From Eubacterium sp. OM08-24 (GTDB lineage Bacteria > Bacillota > Clostridia > Oscillospirales > Acutalibacteraceae), in contig NZ_QSTA01000001.1 in the NCBI RefSeq assembly GCF_003438075.1, positions 930,001 through 994,000 on the forward strand: a stretch of DNA of 64,000 nt, in the 5' to 3' direction. The notes beneath the pieces were generated by a model. The model did not search any database. It was not told where the DNA came from and saw only the letters and a list, made by a program, of their open reading frames with translations. Both the position numbers and the translations under genes were made by a program. Of the stretch, positions 52,162 through 59,754 are shown piece after piece. How positions within the stretch are numbered: position 1 is the first letter of the stretch; every line of letters starts with the position of its first letter.

Positions 52162-52875
52162 TTATGCTGTCAATTTTTGTTGTAGCAAAGTTGCGTCATT
52201 AATATTTATTTTTCCGTCACTATTCAAATCAGCCGAATAAATCAAGAATTTTTGCTCGTCTTCCCTATTGCCCCCAACGCTTTCCATACTCAAACTTTGT
52301 ATTGTTTTAACATCTTTAATATCAATTTTACCGTCCGCATTAACATCACACTCTTTCAGCACAAGACCTGTTCCCACAATTATAAAATCCGCATTGCTGT
52401 CATCAAGCATTTTTTCGGCAACAGATTTTTTCGCCCTGAAAGTATATGCGCCGACTGTGGAAAAATTGAGCTTTTTCACAAGAATATCTCCGCTGTATTT
52501 TTCCACAAATTCGCTCGCCCTCTTATTTTCTATTCCTTTTTTCAACAAATAGCCGTTCAGATTGTTAATTATCTGGGTGGAATACTCAGGATCTGCGGTC
52601 ATTTTTTGTGTATCAATATTGTTTGCAATGTAAAACATAGACAGGTAGAACATAATTTTCGGACTGCTAAAGTCAAGTCCGCAATACGCTATTACATCTA
52701 CAACATCGTCACTGCCGTAATTTTTCAAAGACATTCGTGAACAACCGTTCATAAGTGTAAAATATTCGTCTGCTTTTTCAATGGAAAAATCAGCCTTTGA
52801 AGCTGCCGTAACGCAAACAGCACTCAGCAATGCAACAATGACCGAAAGTACGGTACAAGTAAATTTTTTCAACAT
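52162..52875 (-). CDS. Secreted protein with C-terminal dockerin type I
   Basis: The protein (237 aa, ATG 52875 behind ttggaggtgcttttt) has a signal peptide (FTCTVLSVIVALLSAVCVTA, cut near AASKA), a ~150-aa helical domain of unknown function and two dockerin repeats at the end: CDVNADGKIDIKDVKTIQSL and ADLNSDGKININDATLLQQK, each with D-x-N-x-D-G calcium loops. It would bind a cohesin on a cell-surface scaffoldin, as in the cellulosome or amylosome of Ruminococcus. No carbohydrate-active motif is visible in the middle domain, so it is not an obvious hydrolase. Confidence 0.88.
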   Translation of the reverse strand: MLKKFTCTVLSVIVALLSAVCVTAASKADFSIEKADEYFTLMNGCSRMSLKNYGSDDVVDVIAYCGLDFSSPKIMFYLSMFYIANNIDTQKMTADPEYSTQIINNLNGYLLKKGIENKRASEFVEKYSGDILVKKLNFSTVGAYTFRAKKSVAEKMLDDSNADFIIVGTGLVLKECDVNADGKIDIKDVKTIQSLSMESVGGNREDEQKFLIYSADLNSDGKININDATLLQQKLTA

Positions 52876-52934
52876 AAAAAGCACCTCCAAAGTTAGTATA
52901 ACTCTGAAAAGGTGCTTTAAACGCAATTAAATAT

Positions 52935-53849
52935 CTACTTTTTTATTTTCAACCTTTGCTTTACAAAGGCAATGCCCTTTTTTAATGAAAATCTTTTTAT
53001 TTTATCGTGGTAAACAAAATTTATCTCGGCACATATCATTAGCAGCAGCATTAAAAAGTAAAGCAAAATCATTACGATTGCAAGACCTGTAATTACTCCG
53101 TAAACAGAAAATCCGTTAAAACTTTTTACATAAATCGAAATGCCCAAGGCAAGCACGAACCACGAAAGAGTGCATAATGCAGCACCAGGGAGCTGATATT
53201 TAAAATTGTATTCTTTCTTCTGCTCCTTTGATATACAGGGAAAATTCCTGTATATAGATGCAAAGGTAAAGGTAAGAATAAAAAATACAAGCAAATATCT
53301 CAAGCGGAAAATGGTCGTAATAATATTTGGCAAACTGCTGATATACGGTTGTATCCAATCGTCAAGGTAAGAGCCGAGGGCCACAACAACCATAGACACC
53401 GTCATAAGCACAAAGAATATTACTGTGTAAAACATTGCCCGCAAGCGTAATTGTATCCACATACGGTTTTCGTAAGCATCATACACTCGGTTAAGACCGT
53501 TGGTGATTGCGTGTATTCCCTGAGATGCCGACCATAGGGTTACTATAATTGATAAAAAGGAGATACCGATAGTATTCTGATAGGTTTCTGTAAGAAAATA
53601 CTTTATCTGTCCCAAAAAATCATCTGCAAATATACTTTGCAATGCCTGCTCTATAAAAGCAGTGGATATGTGCAGACTTTGCAGAACAGACAAACAAAAC
53701 GCCAAAAGCGGTACGGACGACAGCACTATAAAGAATGCCGACTGACCTGCTATGGCAAAAATGTTATCGTGAATACATTTACTTATTATCGGGTCATATC
53801 TTTTTAATATCTTATCATACAAAGCAAAAGCCTTTTTTACAGCTTTCAT
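52935..53849 (-). CDS. YihY/BrkB-family inner membrane protein
   Basis: The 304-aa protein has six membrane helices and the family core: AGQSAFFIVLSSVPLLAFCL, then VTLWSASQGIHAITNGLNRV and late PGAALCTLSWFVLALGISIY. Members were once called ribonuclease BN but have no RNase motif. Ribosome site acaggagattt. No obvious partner. Confidence 0.9.
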   Translation of the reverse strand: MKAVKKAFALYDKILKRYDPIISKCIHDNIFAIAGQSAFFIVLSSVPLLAFCLSVLQSLHISTAFIEQALQSIFADDFLGQIKYFLTETYQNTIGISFLSIIVTLWSASQGIHAITNGLNRVYDAYENRMWIQLRLRAMFYTVIFFVLMTVSMVVVALGSYLDDWIQPYISSLPNIITTIFRLRYLLVFFILTFTFASIYRNFPCISKEQKKEYNFKYQLPGAALCTLSWFVLALGISIYVKSFNGFSVYGVITGLAIVMILLYFLMLLLMICAEINFVYHDKIKRFSLKKGIAFVKQRLKIKK

Positions 53850-53926
53850 AACAAATCTCCTGTTTTATGAGTAGATTATAATGTATTTATATGACGCAAT
53901 GGGCGTATTTAATCGTGACAGCTCTA

Positions 53927-54937
53927 TTATTTTGAAATAATTACGCTGTCTGTTTTAAATTCGACTATATTGTTGATTTTCTCGTCATCTTTCAGCGGAA
54001 CTTCAATAAGCATAAGGCAAACGCTTTTAGCGTCCTTGCCGTCGGTATCTTTTTGATAATGAACACAAGGAATTTGCGAGCTTATTACATAGCTTAATCC
54101 GCAAAAATCTACTCTGTCTGACGGTGATTCAAGGTCAATCGCCGCCACATAAAGACAGTTGTTGTTAAAAAAGCTGTCGTTGTAGGTTCTGCTGAAATTA
54201 AGCACTTCTTTCATATTAACAGTGCTTTTATACGAATCGCAAAAGCGCTCATACTCAGCCATATTATAAATTCCGTTCTGAGCGTTAAGTGGAATTTTAT
54301 TGAAAGCTGACGCATTAACAGGGTCTGTATAATAGAAATGGGTAATATCGTTGCTGCTGACATCATTATAATAGCCGTCGGAAGAAAGATAGACATATCT
54401 TACCGTAAATATTGATGTATTTATACTCAAAAAACCTGCCGCAACAAGCATTACAAGCGGCAGAGCGGCAAAAGTAACTCTTTCTTTTATTTTTGCCTTA
54501 ACAAAAAGCAGAATATACAAAATAAGTACAAATGATATGCCTGCAATGACATACATATAAAACGGCTGTTTGTATACATACATCATAAATTCGGAAAAAC
54601 CAAACAGCAATTCCGCTATTATCAGAACCGCTAAATCAACCGAACGCAAGTCAATTGACATTTTTCTGTATCCATGTACTGTGGCGGCAACAACTATAAA
54701 TGTAATAACCTCAAGAATAACTCCGATCAGGCCTGCGTTTTCCGAGCTCTTTAGCAATAACTGCAACGCAATAAAAGCCATTGTTTCAAGAATTGTCAAT
54801 ACAAGCAGCACAAAAGTCAGCACTGTAAGTCTGTGATTACTGCGTATGCGTTTTATCTGTTCCTTATACTGCTGCATTTCTTTTCCCGAAAAAGGAAATT
54901 TTTCAGTAGTATCTCCATAAAAATCAAAATCTCTCAT
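53927..54937 (-). CDS. Polytopic membrane protein, unknown
   Basis: The protein (336 aa, ATG 54937 behind aaaggcg) has a charged cytoplasmic start (KEMQQYKEQIKRIRSNHRLT), about five membrane helices between residues ~40 and 180 (LTVLTFVLLVLTILETMAFI, LVLILYILLFVKAK) and a soluble C-terminal domain of ~150 aa (YYTDPVNASAFNKIPLNAQN ... FCGLSYVISSQIPCVHYQKD). I do not recognise the family. Confidence 0.65.
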   Translation of the reverse strand: MRDFDFYGDTTEKFPFSGKEMQQYKEQIKRIRSNHRLTVLTFVLLVLTILETMAFIALQLLLKSSENAGLIGVILEVITFIVVAATVHGYRKMSIDLRSVDLAVLIIAELLFGFSEFMMYVYKQPFYMYVIAGISFVLILYILLFVKAKIKERVTFAALPLVMLVAAGFLSINTSIFTVRYVYLSSDGYYNDVSSNDITHFYYTDPVNASAFNKIPLNAQNGIYNMAEYERFCDSYKSTVNMKEVLNFSRTYNDSFFNNNCLYVAAIDLESPSDRVDFCGLSYVISSQIPCVHYQKDTDGKDAKSVCLMLIEVPLKDDEKINNIVEFKTDSVIISK

Positions 54938-55073
54938 TTTTTCGCCTTTCAAAACTTCATAAAATATTTATCAACAAACAACAATTTCATATTATCATTT
55001 GCCATATAAATTATATACAATTTTGCTTATAAATTCAAGTAAAATTGCTATTAAATATATTTTTCTTGATAAT

Positions 55074-55102
55074 TTGACAAAAAGCCTCTATTGTGATAAC
55101 AT
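55074..55102 (+). promoter_or_regulatory. Promoter of the queuosine-precursor operon
   Basis: Perfect TTGACA (55074-55079) and TAACAT (55097-55102) with a 17-bp spacer, placing the transcript start at the first base of the riboswitch. Confidence 0.75.
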
Positions 55103-55107
55103 ATTAG

Positions 55108-55226
55108 CCGAGCAGTTCGTAACCATCCTGCTCTGGCAATTAACCAAAAGGGGCTTGCTCAATCAAAACTAAGGAGGAAAGGCATAGGGCAAACTATGTC
55201 CATACACCCCTGCGGGTGTTTTTTTA
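55108..55226 (+). promoter_or_regulatory. preQ1-III-like riboswitch with terminator
   Basis: The leader starts gagcagttcgtaaccatcctgctc (P1-type hairpin, stem gagcag/ctgctc at 55110-55134) and continues with aaccaaaaggggcttgctc and aaaactaaggaggaaaggc, a layout I recognise as the preQ1-III class, known from Ruminococcaceae queT leaders. A hairpin catagggcaaactatg follows. A terminator (acaccc / gggtgt plus T7, 55204-55225) sits directly before the operon. Ligand-bound RNA would favour termination. Class assignment is from memory of the consensus, not a search. Confidence 0.75.
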
Positions 55227-55236
55227 TGCCGAAATT

Positions 55237-55932
55237 ATGGAGAGGTACAGTATCATTCACGAAAAAAACAGTCGTGAAATTGTTCTTCTGCGTGGCAGTG
55301 GCTGTGTATATACCAAATGCACATTCTGCGACTATTACAGCGACAGCTGTAAAAACGAGGACGAAAACTTCCGACTGAACAGCAAGGTGCTTGAAAATGT
55401 AACGGGCATCTACCAAAACCTTGAAGTTATAAACTCAGGTTCGGTATTTGAGCTTGACAAAAATACCATTGAGCTTATAAAAAAGGTTTGCAAACAAAAG
55501 AATATCCACACAATTCATTTTGAGTCGCACTATCTTTACAACAACAGAATTGCTCAGCTCAGAAAAGATTTTTCTGAATTTACACTTAAAATGAAACTCG
55601 GTCTTGAAAGCTTTGACTACGATTTCAGAGAAAATGTACTTAAAAAGGGAATTAAAGAGAAATCTCCCGAAAAAATCTCTGAAAACTTTGACGAGGCAAA
55701 TTTCCTTTTTGGAATTAAAGGTCAGACTATTGAGTCCATAAAAAACGATATTGAGCTTGGACTTAAATATTTTGAGCGAATTTGCATTAATATAATGTGT
55801 GAAAATTCCACAGATGTTAAGCCAGACAGAGAGCTTATACAGGCTTTTGTAAAGGAAATTTATCCTTTATATAAGGATAATGACAGAGCAGACATTTTAA
55901 TTAACAATACTGATTTTGGAGTGGGTGACTAA
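55237..55932 (+). CDS. Radical SAM protein of the queuosine-precursor operon
   Basis: The 231-aa protein (start ATG 55237; a GTG at 55216 lies in the terminator) carries the cluster motif LLRGSGCVYTKCTFCDYY, a C-x4-C-x2-C spacing rather than the classical C-x3-C-x2-C. Its family (MERYSIIHEKN start) is found next to queT transporters in Firmicutes. The C-terminal part lacks recognisable extra clusters. It probably acts in queuosine-precursor metabolism or salvage; the reaction is unknown. No ribosome site precedes the start. Confidence 0.8.
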   Translation: MERYSIIHEKNSREIVLLRGSGCVYTKCTFCDYYSDSCKNEDENFRLNSKVLENVTGIYQNLEVINSGSVFELDKNTIELIKKVCKQKNIHTIHFESHYLYNNRIAQLRKDFSEFTLKMKLGLESFDYDFRENVLKKGIKEKSPEKISENFDEANFLFGIKGQTIESIKNDIELGLKYFERICINIMCENSTDVKPDRELIQAFVKEIYPLYKDNDRADILINNTDFGVGD

Positions 55933-55934
55933 TT

Positions 55935-56651
55935 ATGCCAAACGAACTTATACTTATCTGTTCCGTAGTATTTATTTACGGTGCAGCAATTTTAGGATAT
56001 TTAATTTTCGGTAAAACAGGACTTTACTGTATTTCTGTAATTGCCACAATACTTGCAAATATTGAAGTTACAATAATGATAAATGCTTTCGGTATGGAGC
56101 AAACGCTCGGCAACATACTTTTTGCCGTAACATTTTTGATAACCGATATTTTGTCGGAATGTGAGGGCAAAAAAGCCGCACAAACCGCCGTATATGCAGG
56201 TATTTTTTCATCAATATTTTTCCTTGTGCTTTCACAAAGCTGGATGCTCTATACACCGAGCTCGGCAGACACAATGATGCCGTCAATCAAAACGGTATTT
56301 TCAAACACACCACGAATGATTCTTGCATCCCTCGTTGTATATGCCATAAGTCAGATGTTTGATGTATGGCTTTACCACAAGTGGTGGAAATTTACCGAAA
56401 AGAAATTCGGCAACAAACGCAAATTCTTATGGCTCAGAAATAACGGTTCAACACTTATCAGCCAAATTCTTAATACAGCACTTTTCACTGCATTTGCTTT
56501 TTTGGGTACATACGATATTCCTACACTTATTTCAATTTTTCTTTCAAGCTATGTTATTTACATCTTTACAAGCCTGCTCGATACTCCGTTTGTATATCTT
56601 GCAAGAAAAATTCACGATAAAAAGCTCAGCAAGGAAACTGCTAAAGCATAA
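55935..56651 (+). CDS. Queuosine precursor transporter (YhhQ/VUT family)
   Basis: The 238-aa membrane protein has six or so helices and family features: FAVTFLITDILSECEGKKAA (ITD-x2-SE signature of the VUT_1/YhhQ family), DVWLYHKWW and LRNNGSTLISQILNTALF. YhhQ proteins import preQ0/preQ1. It follows the radical SAM gene by 2 bp and shares the riboswitch, which supports the preQ1 assignment. Confidence 0.92.
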   Translation: MPNELILICSVVFIYGAAILGYLIFGKTGLYCISVIATILANIEVTIMINAFGMEQTLGNILFAVTFLITDILSECEGKKAAQTAVYAGIFSSIFFLVLSQSWMLYTPSSADTMMPSIKTVFSNTPRMILASLVVYAISQMFDVWLYHKWWKFTEKKFGNKRKFLWLRNNGSTLISQILNTALFTAFAFLGTYDIPTLISIFLSSYVIYIFTSLLDTPFVYLARKIHDKKLSKETAKA

Positions 56652-56662
56652 ATACAAAAAAT

Positions 56663-56699
56663 TTCCTGACAGTTCTTATGAATTGTCAGGATTTTTATT
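56663..56699 (+). terminator. Terminator of the queuosine-precursor operon
   Basis: tcctgaca / tgtcagga stem with atttttatt behind it, 12 bp after the stop. Confidence 0.8.
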
Positions 56700-56742
56700 G
56701 TCATAAACCAACATAATGTGCTATACTTTTGTTGGTGATAAA

Positions 56743-57069
56743 ATGTACTACACATATATACTCAGATGCAGTGACAACTCGTTATATACGGGAATTACGG
56801 CTGATATTAACAGGCGAATGTCAGAGCATTTTTCTCAAAACGAAAAATGTGCAAAATATACCCGTACCCACAAAGCCGCAAAACTTGAATCCGTATGGAT
56901 AAGCGAAAACAGAGCCACTGCCTCAAAGCTCGAATATCATATTAAACAGCTGACTAAAAAGCAAAAAGAAAACATTATTTCAGACAAAAGTCTTGCTTTA
57001 TTGAACAAGATTATTCCTATTGGGAATTATAAATATTCTGATATAGAATTAAATATTCAGTCAAAGTAA
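56743..57069 (+). CDS. GIY-YIG nuclease domain protein (UPF0213/YhbQ-like)
   Basis: The protein (108 aa; ATG 56743) starts MYYTYILRCSDNSLYTGIT, the two GIY-YIG strands (Y-x-YIL ... LYTG), and continues with RRMSEH (catalytic Arg region), ARTH-like KYTRTHKAAKLESVW and the Glu in NRATASKLEYHIK. It matches the small stand-alone YhbQ type of structure-specific nuclease. A possible extension to 56716 was rejected for lack of a ribosome site. Confidence 0.9.
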   Translation: MYYTYILRCSDNSLYTGITADINRRMSEHFSQNEKCAKYTRTHKAAKLESVWISENRATASKLEYHIKQLTKKQKENIISDKSLALLNKIIPIGNYKYSDIELNIQSK

Positions 57070-57096
57070 AAAAGTCCGACAAAATCGGACTTTTTC
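57067..57096. terminator. Bidirectional terminator
   Basis: aaaaagtccga / tcggacttttt stem with a 4-nt loop between convergent genes. Confidence 0.85.
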
Positions 57097-57102
57097 TATT
57101 TA

Positions 57103-57615
57103 TTACAATGTAATTTTAAATGTAATTGAATTTTCATCTTCGCTAAAGCAAGCCGCCTTGCCCTTATGAGCATTTGCGATTGCCTTTACCACTGAAAGTC
57201 CTATGCCATGACCGCCTGTCTGAGAATTTCTTGACGAATCGGCACGATAAAATCTTTCAAAAAGCTCATCGTGTTTACCCCTTTCGATTTTTTCAACACT
57301 GTTTGTAACGGTAATCACTCTGCCCTTTCCGTTAGATTTTAAGGAAATTGCAATTTTTCCGTTATCATCGGAATATTTCATAGCATTATCAAGCAAAAGT
57401 GACACAAGCTGTCTTATCGTACTTTCATCGCCGCAATAGCTAAGGTCTTTTTCAATATCGGCGGTAAGTGTTTTTCCCTGCGAATTTGCAACAGACTGAA
57501 AGCCTTGCGTCACCTCATAAACGGCGTCAACGGAATAGTTGCTATGCTTTAAAATAACCACAAGTGCGTTTGAAAGTTCTTTTTCATCCTCGGCAAGAAG
57601 TAATCTCATAATCAT
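57103..57615 (-). pseudogene. Response-regulator/histidine-kinase deletion chimera
   Basis: The 170-aa frame starts as a receiver domain (MRLLLAEDEKELSNALVVIL, residues 3-36) and then switches without a linker to the end of a sensor kinase: LLLDNAMKYSDDNGK (N box) and GGHGIGLSVVKAIANAHKG (G2 box) of the HATPase_c domain. The rest of the regulator (phospho-Asp, DNA-binding domain) and the kinase N-terminus (membrane helices, His box) are missing. The G1 motif is also not seen. It reads as an in-frame deletion inside an rr-hk operon. The product is unlikely to signal. Confidence 0.82.
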
Positions 57616-57667
57616 TCCTCCTGTATTTATTGTAAAGCCAAAACCTTAAATACAGTTTAGATTATTA

Positions 57668-57697
57668 AAAATGCCACATCGGTATGATGTGGCATTA
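57668..57697 (-). terminator. Terminator of the LCP gene
   Basis: Perfect 11-bp stem aatgccacatc / gatgtggcatt with a 5-nt loop, followed on the - strand by tttttaataat. Confidence 0.9.
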
Positions 57698-57703
57698 GTT
57701 GTG

Positions 57704-58855
57704 TTAATTTGATTTTGTGGTACTTGTTCCGCCTGTTACAAGTTCCTCATAAATAAACTCTGCAAAAAGCTTTCTCTGTGTCTCAAGGTCAGAAAAAGCA
57801 ATTACCGAACCGACAGGAGTATCATTCATATAATACCACTGACCTTCCTGCGGAACAGTGTACTGTTCAACCGAATATGTGAGGTATGTCGGCGAATGAG
57901 AAACCAACGCTGTAATTTCGTCTTTCTTAATGTTGGTTGTAACAAGTGGGCCTACCTTGCCAACGATTGATACGATCTGAGTAAGGTCTGCGCTCTTCAT
58001 ATCGTTGAACATTGTTTCAAGGAGCTTACGCTGACGAGAGGTTCTGTCCCAGTCATCGCCTGCAATGCCTATCTCTTCCTCTGAGGAATCAAGGCCTCTG
58101 TTTCTTGCGTACCAAAGGGCTTGCTGACCTGTAAGATGTACCACACCGGGGGCATCGGTTATTGTTGTACGGGTATCGGACTGCTTGTTCTTGTAGAGCT
58201 GATAGTTGATATAATCAATTTCGTCCTTAGTAAGTTCAAGGTCAATACCGCCGAGAACATCAATAATATCTATAAAACTTGCGTAGTCAACCACTGCATA
58301 ACGGTCAACCTTTACGCCAAAGTTAGACTCAATAGTTTGAATTGTCAGCTTTGGGCCGCCGTAAGCGTATGCATTTGTGAGCTTGTCATATCCATAACCG
58401 TCCACATAAACATAGCTGTCACGCTGGAAAGAAGTCATCTTCAGCTTTTTGTGGCGATTATCAATGGAGAGCATAATCATTGAGTCACTTCGGCCAAATT
58501 TCTCTCCCCTTGCGTTATCCTCACCGAAAAGCATAACATTGAGTACCTTTGAATCTTCAAGCAATTCATCATTGCTGAGCGACTTGTCAAAAATATCGTC
58601 TGAAGTAGAGTCGGCATTTGTTGTTGCCTTTGTTGCGGTTGCGGTATTATCTGAAATATCCACAAATTTCAGCGAATTAAGCACCGAATAATAATAGATA
58701 AGTCCGCTGCCGCCGATAAGCAAAAGAACCGAGAGCACAATAGCGGTAATTCTGATTGCCCTGCCCTTCTTTTTATAAATTTTGTTTACCTGCTTGTTAG
58801 AACTTATATCGACAAAACCGTCTTTTATTTCGTTTTTGTTATCGTGATTTGCCAT
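57704..58855 (-). CDS. LytR-CpsA-Psr (LCP) cell-wall polymer ligase
   Basis: The 383-aa type II membrane protein has a helix at ~34-56 (AIVLSVLLLIGGSGLIYYYS). The LCP domain has GRSDSMIMLSIDNRHKKLKM, TSFQRDSYVYVDGYGYDKLT (with the conserved Arg/Asp pair) and the late WYARNRGLDSSEEEIGIAGD, then RTSRQRKLLETMFN. LCP enzymes attach teichoic acid or other glycopolymers to peptidoglycan. It is monocistronic. Confidence 0.94.
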   Translation of the reverse strand: MANHDNKNEIKDGFVDISSNKQVNKIYKKKGRAIRITAIVLSVLLLIGGSGLIYYYSVLNSLKFVDISDNTATATKATTNADSTSDDIFDKSLSNDELLEDSKVLNVMLFGEDNARGEKFGRSDSMIMLSIDNRHKKLKMTSFQRDSYVYVDGYGYDKLTNAYAYGGPKLTIQTIESNFGVKVDRYAVVDYASFIDIIDVLGGIDLELTKDEIDYINYQLYKNKQSDTRTTITDAPGVVHLTGQQALWYARNRGLDSSEEEIGIAGDDWDRTSRQRKLLETMFNDMKSADLTQIVSIVGKVGPLVTTNIKKDEITALVSHSPTYLTYSVEQYTVPQEGQWYYMNDTPVGSVIAFSDLETQRKLFAEFIYEELVTGGTSTTKSN

Positions 58856-58918
58856 AACATTCCTCCGAAAACAAAGTGAATTTAATTATGTTACAATCCG
58901 AGCATAACTAATTTAATA

Positions 58919-58927
58919 ATTATACCA
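58919..58927 (-). promoter_or_regulatory. Extended -10 promoter of the LCP gene
   Basis: TGG-TATAAT on the - strand, 64 bp before the start codon; no good -35 box. Confidence 0.4.
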
Positions 58928-59015
58928 TATTTGAATACAATTTAATTCTCAATAAGAATTAAATGTCTGATATTTTATTATTTTGTAAAATTATGTAAAT
59001 ATTATCTGTAAATTT

Positions 59016-59600
59016 TTACATTTCGTCAAGCGAAAGCGAAAACGCAGGCAAAAATTCTTTGCTAAAAACCTCAGCCTCAGGCATATTCATTTCTTTTATA
59101 GATTTTTCAATTCCTGTTTTTGCTTGCCTGAACTCCTCATTGCCCATACGCAGTTCTTCAATACATTTTATAAGTGCCGAAAATCTGTCTGCCGCCTTAA
59201 CAAACTTTTTAAGCTCCTTGTCCTCATCACTGTTCTGCTTAATAATCAGCTCCATATCCTCTCTGAAATCTTCGGGCAAAAGCGAGCACAATCTGTCGGC
59301 AGCCGCATTTTCAATATCCTTATAAGCGTCCTTAATGGTGTTGTTAAAATATTTTATCGGAGTTGGCATATCACCTGTAATTATCTCTGTTGAATCGTGA
59401 AAAACAGCAAGGATACTCGCTCTTTCAGCATTAAGACTGCCTGCAAATCTTTTGTTATGAATAAGCACAAGACAGTGTGCAAGCATTGCAACCTGCAAGC
59501 TATGCTCACTTAAATTCTCATATTTTGTATTATTCATAAGTCCCCAACGATTTATGTATTTCATTCGTGACATCATAGCATAAAAATTCGACTGTTCCAT
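59016..59600 (-). CDS. yfbR: 5'-deoxynucleotidase YfbR-like HD hydrolase
   Basis: The 194-aa protein shows the HD-domain order of YfbR: SEHSLQVAMLAHCLVLIHNK (first His), AVFHDSTEIITGDMPTPIKY (His-Asp pair followed by the family GDxPTPxK motif) and VKAADRFSALIKCIEEL (last Asp). YfbR removes phosphate from dNMPs. Length matches the family. It is divergent from the yfhO-like gene. Confidence 0.93.
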   Translation of the reverse strand: MEQSNFYAMMSRMKYINRWGLMNNTKYENLSEHSLQVAMLAHCLVLIHNKRFAGSLNAERASILAVFHDSTEIITGDMPTPIKYFNNTIKDAYKDIENAAADRLCSLLPEDFREDMELIIKQNSDEDKELKKFVKAADRFSALIKCIEELRMGNEEFRQAKTGIEKSIKEMNMPEAEVFSKEFLPAFSLSLDEM

Positions 59601-59652
59601 AGCTATTTTCTCCTGTTTTTTTCCAAAATATAGTGCATTTCACCTTGTAATG

Positions 59653-59661
59653 TGGTATAAT
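59653..59661 (+). promoter_or_regulatory. Extended -10 promoter of the yfhO-like gene
   Basis: TGG-TATAAT, ~95 bp upstream of the start codon, without a clear -35 box. Confidence 0.4.
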
Positions 59662-59754
59662 AAGTATTAATTATAATTTTTTATTTAATTATAGCCGTAT
59701 TTCTTGGCTTTGTAAAGAATTTTGATTACTAATTACCCTTTTGTGGAGGAATAT

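Noticed and set aside
55196..55378. A small frame starting within the riboswitch as the translated gene
   Set aside because: It crosses the terminator and runs out of frame with the conserved radical SAM protein; its product has no family features.
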